Source: Haemophilus sp. (GTDB lineage Bacteria > Pseudomonadota > Gammaproteobacteria > Enterobacterales > Pasteurellaceae). Taken from it: 44,284 nt of DNA. A program made the translations under genes and the position numbers. Positions 1-8,893 of the stretch are shown here, one piece after another. The DNA lies in contig JAHZCF010000032.1 in NCBI GenBank assembly GCA_019423005.1, positions 1 through 44,284 on the forward strand, given 5' to 3'. Every line of letters begins with the position of its first letter. Within the stretch, counting starts at the first letter, position 1. Below the pieces are notes generated by a model. That model saw only the letters and a list, made by a program, of their open reading frames with translations, was not told the origin of the DNA and did not search any database.

Positions 1-68
1 TTTTTGCTATACATTCAGCGTTAAGTTTGTAAGAATAACACAAATTAACCTAATTTAATGAGGAAATT

Positions 69-668
69 ATGAAAGTAACAAACAAAATCAAAGCATTATC
101 AACAATAACGTTAGCCGCTGCGACATTATTTTTAGCAGGTTGCCAAGCACAATCCAATACCTTAACTTTTGCGCCTCAATCACCGACTGCATCAATGAAT
201 ATTAACCAATCAGCAGTGGTAACAGTCAATACTCGTGATTCTCGTCCACAACAAGAAATTGCAACTTATACTAAATCAGGTGAGCTTATTAAATTAAACG
301 CATCACCAAGCGTTACTCAACTTTTCCAACAAGTGATGCAACAAAATTTAGTCAGCAAAGGTTTCCGTATTGGACAAGCGAATAATGCGAATGCTGGCGT
401 AACTGTTGATGTAAAAGAATTCAATGCTAAAGTGGAGCAAGGTAATTTACGTTATACCTTGAACAGCAAAATTCAAGCGGTTGTTTATGTACAAGGTCCA
501 CGCGGACAATACAACAAAACCTTTAATGCAACCCGTTCACAATCTGGCGCATTTAATGCGAGCAATGATGAAATTCAAAAAGTGTTAGGCGAAACCTTCA
601 AAGATATTGTTAATAATATTTATCAAGATCAAGAAGTTACTAATGCAATTAATCAATATACCAATTAA
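69..668 (+). CDS. yajG: YajG-family lipoprotein
   Basis: Predicted outer-membrane or periplasm-facing lipoprotein of the YajG family, role not established. The 199-residue product begins with a basic n-region and hydrophobic core, then a lipobox LAGC with the lipidated Cys at residue 25. The mature part is soluble, with the VNTRDSRP segment near residues 53-60 typical of this family, and no membrane segment. A GAGGAAA ribosome site lies just upstream of the ATG. It stands alone, followed by a 313-base non-coding region before corA. Lipoprotein status is seen directly; the family call is recognition by overall sequence. Confidence 0.82.
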   Translation: MKVTNKIKALSTITLAAATLFLAGCQAQSNTLTFAPQSPTASMNINQSAVVTVNTRDSRPQQEIATYTKSGELIKLNASPSVTQLFQQVMQQNLVSKGFRIGQANNANAGVTVDVKEFNAKVEQGNLRYTLNSKIQAVVYVQGPRGQYNKTFNATRSQSGAFNASNDEIQKVLGETFKDIVNNIYQDQEVTNAINQYTN

Positions 669-680
669 TTAAAAAGTGCC

Positions 681-822
681 GTGTCCTTTTCAATAATACT
701 TGACGAAAGCGCCTTTCAAGCGTAACATTCGCCCGATTTTTTAACGAGAAGGACACACACTTTGGACAGTCATAGTCGATACCGAATATCGCTTTAGACT
801 CTCGCCTCTTATCAGCGAGAGT
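681..822 (+). promoter_or_regulatory. Structured RNA leader upstream of corA
   Basis: The 313 bases between yajG and corA hold no gene but several dyads in series. An 11-bp outer stem with one G-U pair joins 681-691 (GTGTCCTTTTC) and 746-756 (GAGAAGGACAC). It encloses a small GAAAG/CTTTC hairpin around 705-717. Next come CGATA/TATCG (777-781 with 787-791) and an 8-bp perfect stem ACTCTCGC/GCGAGAGT (798-805 with 815-822). After that an uptake signal at 898-906 and a strong SD precede corA. The arrangement suggests a cis-regulatory leader for a Mg2+ channel, or a free-standing small RNA. I do not recognise it as a known riboswitch class. Confidence 0.45.
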
Positions 823-981
823 TCGCTGGTAATCAATTTACCTTTCTTCGGCATCTTTTATCGAACGAAACCCATTTTTAAAACATACAAAAATTTGACC
901 GCACTTTTCTCTAGTGCCAATTTCGTTTGATCTTTTTTTGTTCACTGTTGGATCTTCATAATCCCAAAAGGAGTATGACCA

Positions 982-1929
982 ATGATTAACGCTTTTGCCA
1001 TTAACGATTCCCGTTTGCTTCGTATTGATGACGAACCAGCCGAGCTCAGTTCTGCCATTTGGTTAGATTTACTGGAGCCAACAGGGGAAGAACGTGAAAT
1101 GTTGCAAGAAGGCTTAGGACAAAGTCTCGCCTCATTCCTCGAATTAGAAGACATCGAAGCATCCGCACGTTTCTTCGAAGACGAGGACGGTTTACACTTG
1201 CACTCATTCTTTTATTGTGAAGACGAAGAAAACTACGCCGACCTCGCGAGCGTAGCATTTACTATTCGTGATGGTCGCCTATTTACCCTACGTGATCGTG
1301 AATTACCCGCATTCCGTTTATATCGTATGCGTTCCCGTAGTCAGCGATTATTAGAATGTAATGCATATGAAGTTTTGCTCGACTTATTTGAAACCAAAAT
1401 TGAGCAATTAGCGGATGTTATCGAAAACGTTTATGCGGATTTGGAAAAATTAAGCCGTGTAATTCTAAACGGTACACAAGATGAAGCTTTCGATGAAGCC
1501 TTAAATACCCTAACAGAACAAGAAGATACCAGTTCTAAAGTGCGTTTGTGTTTGATGGATACACAACGTGCATTGGGTTTCTTGGTACGTAAAACGCGTT
1601 TACCGGCAAATCAGTTAGAACAAGCTCGTGAAATCTTACGAGATATCGAATCCTTGCAACCACATAATGAATCGTTATTCCAAAAAGTAAACTTTTTAAT
1701 GCAGGCGGCAATGGGTTATATTAATATCGAGCAGAATAAAATCATGAAATTCTTCTCGGTGGTGTCTGTTATGTTCCTACCGGCAACACTTGTGGCATCC
1801 ACTTACGGAATGAACTTTGAATTTATGCCGGAGCTTCATTTTAAATATGGCTATCCAATGGCTATTGGCTTAATGATTGGTGCGGCACTTACACCTTACA
1901 TCTATTTCAAACGGAAAGGTTGGTTATAA
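982..1929 (+). CDS. corA: Magnesium/divalent cation channel CorA
   Basis: Inner-membrane pentameric channel that takes up Mg2+ (also Co2+, Ni2+). The 315-residue protein has the family layout: an acidic soluble N-terminal domain, a long helical stalk (about 130-255), then two C-terminal membrane segments at about 257-274 and 291-309. The selectivity signature YGMNF sits at residues 275-279 at the end of TM1, and the basic tail ends RKGWL. The start is supported by AGGAG at 969-973, eight bases before ATG. A structured leader precedes it, which would suit magnesium-responsive control, and its TAA overlaps the next ATG by one base. Confidence 0.96.
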   Translation: MINAFAINDSRLLRIDDEPAELSSAIWLDLLEPTGEEREMLQEGLGQSLASFLELEDIEASARFFEDEDGLHLHSFFYCEDEENYADLASVAFTIRDGRLFTLRDRELPAFRLYRMRSRSQRLLECNAYEVLLDLFETKIEQLADVIENVYADLEKLSRVILNGTQDEAFDEALNTLTEQEDTSSKVRLCLMDTQRALGFLVRKTRLPANQLEQAREILRDIESLQPHNESLFQKVNFLMQAAMGYINIEQNKIMKFFSVVSVMFLPATLVASTYGMNFEFMPELHFKYGYPMAIGLMIGAALTPYIYFKRKGWL

Positions 1930-2474
1930 TGGAAATTTCCCAAACTGCATTATTTTTAGGATCGATTATCGATCTATATTGTTTAGTGTTAATTTTACGC
2001 GTATGGCTCCCCTTAGCTAACGTGGATTATTACAATCCTATTTCTCAATTTACGCTGAAATTTACCCAACCAGTTATTGCGCCATTACGTAAAGTTTTTC
2101 CTGTGGTGAAAAAAGTGGAAACTGCGGCACTGTTTTTAGTCTTCTTGCTTTGCGGACTAAAATCGATTCTCTTTGGCGGATTAAATCTCAGTTTCTTCTT
2201 ACTTTTGGGTATATTGGGGCTAATTAAAAATATCGGAGTGGCCATTTTCTATGTGTTAATCGCCGGTGCAATTTTAAGTTGGTTTAATCGTGGCAATAAT
2301 CCTGCCTTCTATGCGTTATATCAACTTACCGAACCATTATTGAAACCCATTAAACGCATTTTACCAACTGTGGGCGTGATTGATTTTTCACCGATGGTTA
2401 TTGCCATTATCCTGTTATTTTTGAATAATCTCTTTTACGATTACTTTAACCTTTTATGGGCAATTGCTGCGTAA
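1929..2474 (+). CDS. yggT: YggT family membrane protein
   Basis: Small multi-spanning inner-membrane protein of the YggT family (181 residues). It has two tandem YggT units, each a hydrophobic hairpin around a conserved motif of the type RVWLP...NPISQFTLKFTQPVIAPLR (first) and WFN...TEPLLKPIKRILP (second). The molecular role is unclear; E. coli YggT has been linked to osmotic or K+ tolerance. A TTG nine bases earlier is in frame, but I prefer the ATG at 1929, which overlaps the corA stop by one base (TAATG) and implies translational coupling. An uptake signal (2474-2482) starts at the last base of its stop codon. Confidence 0.88.
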   Translation: MEISQTALFLGSIIDLYCLVLILRVWLPLANVDYYNPISQFTLKFTQPVIAPLRKVFPVVKKVETAALFLVFLLCGLKSILFGGLNLSFFLLLGILGLIKNIGVAIFYVLIAGAILSWFNRGNNPAFYALYQLTEPLLKPIKRILPTVGVIDFSPMVIAIILLFLNNLFYDYFNLLWAIAA

Positions 2475-2503
2475 AGTGCGGTTAAAAATAACATTATTTT
2501 TTC

Positions 2504-2538
2504 GGGCTGGATTTTCCAGCCCTTATTGTAAATAAGGG
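2504..2538 (+). promoter_or_regulatory. Two mutually exclusive hairpins before yggU
   Basis: A perfect 7-bp GC-rich stem GGGCTGG/CCAGCCC (2504-2510 with 2516-2522) shares its 3' arm with a second 8-bp stem CCCTTATT/AATAAGGG (2520-2527 with 2531-2538). Only one can form at a time. There is no good U-tract right after the first stem on the plus strand, so it is a weak terminator at best. The second stem would mask the AAGGG purine run upstream of yggU. It could act as a termination/antitermination or translation switch, or just mark the yggT end. Confidence 0.4.
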
Positions 2539-2553
2539 TAAGTAAATTTAGTT

Positions 2554-2841
2554 ATGTCAGCAATCGAACAAACGCCTGAAGGGCTACGTCTCAAAATCAT
2601 TCTGCAACCCAAAGCCAGTAAAGATCAAATTGTGGGATTACATGATGACGAACTCAAAATCACGATCACCGCGCCACCTGTTGATGGTCAAGCCAATGCT
2701 CACTTGCTGAAATTTTTGAGTAAAGCATTCAAAGTACCTAAGAGCTCAATAGTTCTTGAAAAAGGTGAATTAAACCGACATAAACAAGTTTGGATTCCTT
2801 CGCCTAAATTAATTCCATCTGAAATTCAAAATCTCTTATAA
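2554..2841 (+). CDS. yggU: DUF167 / YggU family protein
   Basis: 95-residue soluble cytoplasmic protein of the DUF167 (YggU, COG1872) family, function unknown. Recognisable features are the LKIILQPKASKD strand near residues 13-24, the APPVDGQAN motif at about 40-48 and the downstream KSSIVLEKGE strand, all typical of the family and at normal length. It follows yggT as in many gammaproteobacteria. The start codon has only a weak purine run upstream, with a possible hairpin overlapping it. Confidence 0.88.
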   Translation: MSAIEQTPEGLRLKIILQPKASKDQIVGLHDDELKITITAPPVDGQANAHLLKFLSKAFKVPKSSIVLEKGELNRHKQVWIPSPKLIPSEIQNLL

Positions 2842-2923
2842 AATCAGCAAAAAAATCACCGCACTTTCTACCAATTTTCCCTGTTTTACGCTATCCTATA
2901 TCACATTTTACAAATCAAAACAT

Positions 2924-2938
2924 ACCGCAAAGTGCGGT
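2924..2938 (+). repeat. Uptake signal forming its own hairpin upstream of leuS
   Basis: ACCGCA (2924-2929), AAG (2930-2932), TGCGGT (2933-2938): the uptake signal at 2930-2938 plus preceding bases makes a 6-bp stem with a 3-base loop, 22 bases upstream of the leuS start. A second, inverted uptake signal lies at 2858-2866. The 118-base yggU-leuS gap holds nothing else I can identify; the leuS promoter is presumably here. Confidence 0.6.
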
Positions 2939-2959
2939 CAAAATTTAAGGTGATTTTCT

Positions 2960-5548
2960 ATGCAACAACATTACCGTCCCGATTTGATTGAACCTGCAGT
3001 TCAACAATATTGGGCTGAAAATAAAGTCTTCAAAGCAATCAAAGATACGTCTAAAGAAAAATATTACTGCCTTTCTATGTTCCCTTACCCATCTGGTCGT
3101 TTACACATGGGCCACGTGCGTAACTACACGATCGGTGATGTGGTTTCTCGTTATCAACGTATGAACGGCAAAAACGTATTACAGCCAATTGGTTGGGATG
3201 CATTCGGTTTGCCGGCTGAAGGTGCTGCGATTAAAAATAAAACCGCGCCCGCAAAATGGACTTACGAAAACATTGAATACATGAAAAAACAGCTCAAAAT
3301 GTTGGGCTTTGGTTATGACTGGGATCGCGAAATTGCGACCTGCCGTCCAGAATACTACAAATGGGAACAATGGTTCTTCACCGAGCTTTATAAAAAAGGC
3401 TTAGTTTACAAAAAAACCTCAACTGTAAACTGGTGTCCGAACGATGAAACCGTATTGGCTAACGAACAGGTGCACGAAGGTTGCTGCTGGCGTTGTGATA
3501 CTCCGGTCGAACAAAAAGAAATCCCACAATGGTTCATTAAAATCACCGACTATGCAGAACAATTATTAAGTGGATTAGACCAACTTCCACAATGGCCAGA
3601 CATGGTAAAAACCATGCAACGTAACTGGATTGGCCGTTCTGAAGGGGTAGAAATTACTTTTGATGTGGCAGATACCGCAGAAAAAGTTGCGGTTTATACG
3701 ACCCGTCCAGATACCTTCTATGGTGTAAGTTATTTAGGTATTGCAGCAGCGCACCCATTAGCCGACTTAGCGGCAGAAAAGAATCCTGAATTAGCAGAAT
3801 TTATCCGTGAAGCGAAAAATGCCAAAGTGGCAGAAGCAGACCTTGCCACGATGGAGAAAAAAGGGATGGCAACTGGCTTATTCGCTATTCATCCATTAAC
3901 CGGTGAAAAATTACCAATTTGGGTCGCTAACTTTGTATTAATGCATTACGGTACTGGTGCAGTCATGGCGGTTCCAGCACATGACCAACGTGACTTTGAA
4001 TTTGCTCAAAAATACGATTTACCAATTAAACAAGTGATCGCACCGCTTGCGGATGAAGAAATTGATTTAACCAAACAAGCTTTCGTTGAGCACGGTAAAT
4101 TAGTGAACTCTGCTGAGTTTGATGGTTTGGATTTTGATGGCGCATTCAACGGTATCGCAGACAAATTAGAAAAATTAGGCGTAGGTAAACGCCAAGTTAA
4201 TTATCGTTTACGTGACTGGGGCGTTTCTCGTCAACGTTATTGGGGTGCACCAATTCCAATGCTGACCTTGCCAAACGGTGAAACCGTACCAGCACCAATC
4301 GAAGATTTACCGATTATTCTGCCTGAAGATGTGGTCATGGATGGCGTGAAAAGCCCAATTAAAGCCGATCCAAACTGGGCGAAAACCACCTTCAACGGTG
4401 AGCCTGCATTAAAAGAAACCGATACCTTTGATACCTTTATGGAATCTTCTTGGTACTACGCACGCTACACTTCACCAAGCTATGCAGAAGGCATGTTGGA
4501 TAAAGAGGAAGCTAATTACTGGTTACCGGTGGATCAGTATATCGGCGGTATTGAGCACGCGACAATGCACTTGCTCTACTTCCGTTTCTTCCACAAATTA
4601 TTGCGTGATGCAGGTTTCGTAACGAGCGATGAGCCGGCACAAAAATTATTATGCCAAGGCATGGTGTTAGCTGATGCGTTTTACTATACCAGCCCGACTA
4701 ACGAGCGTATTTGGGTGAGCCCAACGCAAGTGACTCTTGAGCGTGATGAAAAAGGTCGAATCATCAAAGCAACTGATCCGGAAGGCCGTGAATTGGTGCA
4801 TACCGGTATGACTAAAATGTCGAAATCCAAAAACAACGGTATTGACCCACAAGAGATGGTGGAAAAATACGGTGCAGATACTGTGCGTCTCTTCATGATG
4901 TTCGCGTCTCCTGCAGAAATGACGCTTGAATGGCAAGAATCTGGCGTAGAAGGAGCAAAACGTTTCTTAGGTCGCGTATGGAATTTAGTGTATGAATACA
5001 ACCAAAATCCTGCAAAAACCGCTTTAGATGTGACCGTACTTTCTGCAGACCAAAAAGCACTTCGTCGTGATGTCCATAAAACGATCGCGAAAGTGAGCGA
5101 TGATATTGGTCGTCGTCAGACTTTCAATACCGCTATCGCAGCAGTAATGGAGTTAATGAATAAATTAACCCGTGCGCCATTAGAAAGCGAGCAAGATCGT
5201 GCTGTGATGGCAGAAGCATTAAGCGCAGTCGTGCGTATGCTTTACCCAATCACACCACATATCTGCTTTGAGTTATGGAAAGCTTTAGGTAACGAAAGCA
5301 ACATCGACCATGCAGAATGGGTGAAAGCTGATGAAGCGGCGATGGTAGAAGATGAAAAACTTATCGTGGTTCAAGTCAACGGTAAAGTTCGTGGTAAAGT
5401 CACCGTTGCAGCTGATGCGGATGAAGAAACCGTGAAAACGGTTGCATTTGCAGATGAAAATGTGAAGAAATTTACTGACAATACACAAATCGTAAAAGTG
5501 ATTTATGTACCGGGTAAATTGTTAAATGTGGTGGTTAAACCGCAATAA
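2960..5548 (+). CDS. leuS: Leucyl-tRNA synthetase
   Basis: Cytoplasmic class I aminoacyl-tRNA synthetase that charges tRNA(Leu). It is full length at 862 residues, close to the E. coli enzyme. The HIGH-type signature is HMGH at residues 49-52 and the KMSKS loop is at 619-623. A zinc-type Cys cluster (WCPNDETVLANEQ...CCWRC) and the inserted CP1 editing domain lie between them, with the editing T-rich motif TTRPDTFYG and GTGAVMAVPAHD visible. The C-terminal VQVNGKVRGK segment is typical. The start is preceded by AAGGTGA. The next genes lptE and holA follow in the order common to gammaproteobacteria. Confidence 0.98.
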   Translation: MQQHYRPDLIEPAVQQYWAENKVFKAIKDTSKEKYYCLSMFPYPSGRLHMGHVRNYTIGDVVSRYQRMNGKNVLQPIGWDAFGLPAEGAAIKNKTAPAKWTYENIEYMKKQLKMLGFGYDWDREIATCRPEYYKWEQWFFTELYKKGLVYKKTSTVNWCPNDETVLANEQVHEGCCWRCDTPVEQKEIPQWFIKITDYAEQLLSGLDQLPQWPDMVKTMQRNWIGRSEGVEITFDVADTAEKVAVYTTRPDTFYGVSYLGIAAAHPLADLAAEKNPELAEFIREAKNAKVAEADLATMEKKGMATGLFAIHPLTGEKLPIWVANFVLMHYGTGAVMAVPAHDQRDFEFAQKYDLPIKQVIAPLADEEIDLTKQAFVEHGKLVNSAEFDGLDFDGAFNGIADKLEKLGVGKRQVNYRLRDWGVSRQRYWGAPIPMLTLPNGETVPAPIEDLPIILPEDVVMDGVKSPIKADPNWAKTTFNGEPALKETDTFDTFMESSWYYARYTSPSYAEGMLDKEEANYWLPVDQYIGGIEHATMHLLYFRFFHKLLRDAGFVTSDEPAQKLLCQGMVLADAFYYTSPTNERIWVSPTQVTLERDEKGRIIKATDPEGRELVHTGMTKMSKSKNNGIDPQEMVEKYGADTVRLFMMFASPAEMTLEWQESGVEGAKRFLGRVWNLVYEYNQNPAKTALDVTVLSADQKALRRDVHKTIAKVSDDIGRRQTFNTAIAAVMELMNKLTRAPLESEQDRAVMAEALSAVVRMLYPITPHICFELWKALGNESNIDHAEWVKADEAAMVEDEKLIVVQVNGKVRGKVTVAADADEETVKTVAFADENVKKFTDNTQIVKVIYVPGKLLNVVVKPQ

Positions 5549-5635
5549 TCCATAAAATAACCGCATTTTATTCAAAGATTTGTATAAACGACTCTTAAAC
5601 AAAATAAAGTGCGGTGAATTTTACAGGTAATTTTT

Positions 5636-6139
5636 ATGATGAAATCAATCAAAACGATCTGCTTAGTTGGGGCAACTGCCTTTTTAACTGCTTGTGGTTG
5701 GCACTTCGATAATGGTGCGGCTGTTCCTGCAGAATTAAAAACAATGGCCCTTGAAAGTAGCGACCCATACAGTGAAATGTCAATGGCAATGCGTAAGCAA
5801 CTGCTTAGCAACAACGTAAACCTTGTTCCTGCAAAACAAGGTGTGCCAGTGTTGCGTTTAAATAAACAGACTTCGAGCGATAAAGTGGCGTCAGTCTTTA
5901 AACAAGGCCGTGAAGCAGAAAAAGTATTGACCCTTGATGTTGAGGCTAGCGTGCGTTTAGCAAATGGGGAAACCTATCCAATCTCTGCAAAAATCAACCG
6001 CACTTTCTTTGATAACTCACGTGCTGCATTAGCAAAATCAGCTGAACGCGATGTAATTTGGAATGATATGCGTGAACAAGCGGCTCGCCAATTAATTAAT
6101 AAAATGGCTGCCTTACAACATCAAGTTCAAGGAAAATAA
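5636..6139 (+). CDS. lptE: LPS assembly lipoprotein LptE
   Basis: Outer-membrane lipoprotein (formerly RlpB) that plugs the LptD barrel and helps insert lipopolysaccharide in the outer leaflet. Of 167 residues, the first 20 form a lipoprotein signal ending in lipobox LTAC (Cys20), followed by GWHF, the usual start of mature LptE (GWHL/GFHL). Two adjacent ATGs (5636 and 5639) are possible starts. The stop overlaps the holA start by one base (TAATG). An uptake signal lies upstream at 5607-5615 and another inside the gene at 5997-6005. Confidence 0.93.
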   Translation: MMKSIKTICLVGATAFLTACGWHFDNGAAVPAELKTMALESSDPYSEMSMAMRKQLLSNNVNLVPAKQGVPVLRLNKQTSSDKVASVFKQGREAEKVLTLDVEASVRLANGETYPISAKINRTFFDNSRAALAKSAERDVIWNDMREQAARQLINKMAALQHQVQGK

Positions 6140-7176
6140 TGAACCGCATTTTTCCTGAGCAACTGGCTTCTAATCTGAACAGCCATTTAGCGAAAGTCTA
6201 TTTTTTGGTTGGGACAGATCCCCTGTTGCTCAGTGAAAGTGAAGATCTCATTCATCAAGCTGCCCTTCTTCAAGGTTTTGATGAAAAAAATCAAATCACC
6301 ATAGATACTAATACTGACTGGTCTGCATTAATTGAGACCAGCCAATCTATGGGGCTCTTCTTTAATAAGCAAATTTTCATTCTTAATTTACCCGAAAATT
6401 TGACCGCACTTTTGCAGAAAAACCTTCAACAATTTATTAGTGGATTAAATGAAGATAGCCTGCTTGTCCTCACCTTGCCTAAATTGTCTAAAGCAGCCGA
6501 AAAACAAGAGTGGTTTATTCAGGCAAATCAACTTGATCCGCAATCTGTGATCGTGAACTGCCAAACGCCGAGTTCAGAACAACTTTCTCGTTGGGTGAAG
6601 CATCGTACAAAAAACATGGGATTATCAGCTGATGAGGAAGCCATTCAACTACTTTGTTACAGCTATGAAAATAATCTACTGGCATTAAAACAAGCGTTAC
6701 AGCTTTTAGATTTGCTTTATCCTGATCACAAACTCACGTATAACCGCGTCAAATCCGTCGTAGAGCAATCTTCTATCTTTACCCCTTTCCAGTGGATTGA
6801 TGCTTTGTTATCAGGCAAGGCAAATCGCTCAAAGCGAATTTTACGAGGTTTACAAGCTGAAGATGTGCAACCTGTCATTTTATTGCGTACTTTACAACGT
6901 GAACTACTCACCTTGTTAGAATTAACAAAACCACAGCTGCGTAATCCCTCTCTTAACACGAGTTTGCCAACACAGACACTCAAAGCGGATTTTGACCGTC
7001 TCAAAATTTGGCAGAATCGTCGTCACCTTTATATGGCAGCGATACAACGATTCACCTATCAAAAGCTCTTTGAAATATTGCAAGAATTGGCAGATATTGA
7101 GCGCACAACCAAGCAAGAATATGGTCAAGACGTGTGGGTAAAATTAGCAGATTTATCGGTTAAATTTTGCTTATAA
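6139..7176 (+). CDS. holA: DNA polymerase III delta subunit
   Basis: HolA, the delta subunit of the clamp-loader complex, opens the beta sliding clamp during replication. It has 345 residues, the usual length. The N-terminal half carries the family pattern (LVGTDPLLLSES near residues 23-34) of a degenerate AAA+ fold without a working P-loop, and the C-terminal helical collar domain contains the RLKIWQNRR segment. Translation is coupled to lptE through a one-base overlap. Transcription ends at the strong hairpin immediately downstream. Confidence 0.95.
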   Translation: MNRIFPEQLASNLNSHLAKVYFLVGTDPLLLSESEDLIHQAALLQGFDEKNQITIDTNTDWSALIETSQSMGLFFNKQIFILNLPENLTALLQKNLQQFISGLNEDSLLVLTLPKLSKAAEKQEWFIQANQLDPQSVIVNCQTPSSEQLSRWVKHRTKNMGLSADEEAIQLLCYSYENNLLALKQALQLLDLLYPDHKLTYNRVKSVVEQSSIFTPFQWIDALLSGKANRSKRILRGLQAEDVQPVILLRTLQRELLTLLELTKPQLRNPSLNTSLPTQTLKADFDRLKIWQNRRHLYMAAIQRFTYQKLFEILQELADIERTTKQEYGQDVWVKLADLSVKFCL

Positions 7177-7204
7177 AAAAATCTCGGCGTTAACCGAGAT
7201 TTTT
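7177..7204. terminator. Bidirectional intrinsic terminator, holA / sulfatase-like gene
   Basis: An 11-bp stem AAAAATCTCGG (7177-7187) and CCGAGATTTTT (7194-7204) with a 6-base loop. The U-tract is present in both orientations, so it can end the plus-strand leuS-lptE-holA transcript and the converging minus-strand gene. Confidence 0.9.
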
Positions 7205-7206
7205 TA

Positions 7207-8871
7207 TTATTGCGCAATTTTTAAATCTTGATACAGATAATTTCGATAGCTATTCACTAAATCCATATCCTCTGCATCCTCGAGCTTACCTTGGCTTAGC
7301 TGACGCATAGCGATATTCGCTCGCATAAAGTCATCTTTCGGTGATAAACCTGCCACATCAAGTAATACACCGCCAACAAAGGCTAAATCTAAGAAATCTT
7401 GCTGTTGAACAAAGTCAGTCTTACGATTAGTTCTAACCACAAATTGAGTCACATAATCTGGATTTGCAAAATTACCTTTTTTCGGTGGAAGCTGATTATC
7501 AAAAGCGACTTGATGATCACCAAAATAACCGAATACATAAGGTGTTTCTCGTGATTTTAAATAATCATTCAAGCCTTCGATTGCCTCATTGAGGCTAGCA
7601 ATGCGATCAATATAATCATTTAGGCAGGAAATCGCTTTTCCCCCTAAACGCTTACTCGCCAAATTAAAATGATTTGGCATGTTCGTGTTGTAAGGGCCAT
7701 GTTCTTTCATGGTTAGCACATAGACAAACATGGGCTGTTTCACATTTTCCAATGATAGATGCTGTTTCTGCAGAATCAGTTTGGTGTAATACATCATCTC
7801 TTCACTGCTAATATGCCAGAGATTTTTGCTGATTGATGCGGGATAGCCTAAATCTTGTGGTTGCAACATCAAATCAAAACCAAAGTGGTCATAAGCAGGT
7901 TTTGCGTTATAGTTACCTTTCGTGAAAGGCGATAACGCCACGCAAAAATAGCCTTGCTCACGAAGGTTTTTAATAAATCCCGTCTGTAAGTGTGGCACAA
8001 CAGAATAAAACACCCCACTTGCTAAAGCACCAAAATCAGTTGAAGGCACCCCTGAAAGGAAAGCAAATTCAGATTTCCACGTTGCACCGCCCACCGTATG
8101 TACACGCAATGGACTCACAAATGCGGTATCTTCCTGCTTATTAAACATTGAAAATGGTGGGATGGTTTCTGCATCAAAATCAAATTGATGAGGATTCAAG
8201 GTTGATTCTTGTAGACACACTACTATGTCTGGCTTTTCTTCACTTTCAGTTTTACTCTCCGTCTTTTCATTTAAAAGTGCGGTCATTTTTTCTTTAAATT
8301 TTTGACTATTACCTTCAAATTCTGGCACTTTAAAGAATACGCCACGACAAGACATAGGCAGGTTTAAGAAAACATCTCGACCATCATCCGGTAATGAATC
8401 TAGCCAGACTTTTGTCGCATCTGGATCTTTAGAATAATGCCACATCAAACCAAAGCTCGTTACTGCGAGTATTGCTGCAAATACGCGGAATCCAGTAGAT
8501 GCAGTTTCTACATCTGACCAGCTAAAGACAGCATAACCTAACAGACCTAATAGCCCTAATACACCGAAAATCGCCCCTTTATAATGTAAAAGAGTTTCCC
8601 AATTTCGCCAGTCTGTCACGAGCCAAAAATCTGAAATGAGTAAAGGTTGTTTGTAGTAATGAATTTTCATTCGATGGAATAGCATCAACACCACAAAAAG
8701 TACGGACGCAAAATTCAATCCGCGTTGCCATTGACCTGTTATCGCAAACATTGAACTAAACAATAAGACGAATAATGCAATCGCAAAAAAATATGTCCAA
8801 CGATAGTGCGAATTGACGATAAAAATCACCGTCGCAATAAAAAATAAACTCAGAAAAATACTTGGAATCAT
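7207..8871 (-). CDS. LtaS/OpgB-like sulfatase-fold membrane transferase
   Basis: Membrane enzyme of the alkaline-phosphatase/sulfatase superfamily, close to the lipoteichoic-acid-synthase/phosphoglycerol-transferase group, likely moving a phospholipid head group (phosphoglycerol or phosphoethanolamine) to an envelope acceptor. The 554 residues comprise about five hydrophobic segments in the first 145, then a periplasmic catalytic domain. Candidate metal and nucleophile residues are E222 (QES), T264 in GGATWKSE, E390-H391 in EHGPY and D452-H453 in FGDHQ, matching the LtaS-type pattern. It resembles an uncharacterised protein conserved in Haemophilus. Acceptor and donor cannot be read from the sequence. 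Confidence 0.8.
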   Translation of the reverse strand: MIPSIFLSLFFIATVIFIVNSHYRWTYFFAIALFVLLFSSMFAITGQWQRGLNFASVLFVVLMLFHRMKIHYYKQPLLISDFWLVTDWRNWETLLHYKGAIFGVLGLLGLLGYAVFSWSDVETASTGFRVFAAILAVTSFGLMWHYSKDPDATKVWLDSLPDDGRDVFLNLPMSCRGVFFKVPEFEGNSQKFKEKMTALLNEKTESKTESEEKPDIVVCLQESTLNPHQFDFDAETIPPFSMFNKQEDTAFVSPLRVHTVGGATWKSEFAFLSGVPSTDFGALASGVFYSVVPHLQTGFIKNLREQGYFCVALSPFTKGNYNAKPAYDHFGFDLMLQPQDLGYPASISKNLWHISSEEMMYYTKLILQKQHLSLENVKQPMFVYVLTMKEHGPYNTNMPNHFNLASKRLGGKAISCLNDYIDRIASLNEAIEGLNDYLKSRETPYVFGYFGDHQVAFDNQLPPKKGNFANPDYVTQFVVRTNRKTDFVQQQDFLDLAFVGGVLLDVAGLSPKDDFMRANIAMRQLSQGKLEDAEDMDLVNSYRNYLYQDLKIAQ

Positions 8872-8893
8872 AATAAATAAATTTGATTAAATG

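Noticed and set aside
681..757. tRNA-like cloverleaf (about 76 bases closed by a long stem)
   Set aside because: No T-loop GTTCRA, no anticodon arm of normal size, and closing stem is 11 bp; better read as an mRNA leader or small RNA.
1920..1928. TTG start for yggT giving three more residues
   Set aside because: The ATG at 1929 overlaps the corA stop by one base, the usual coupled arrangement, and gives the normal N-terminus.
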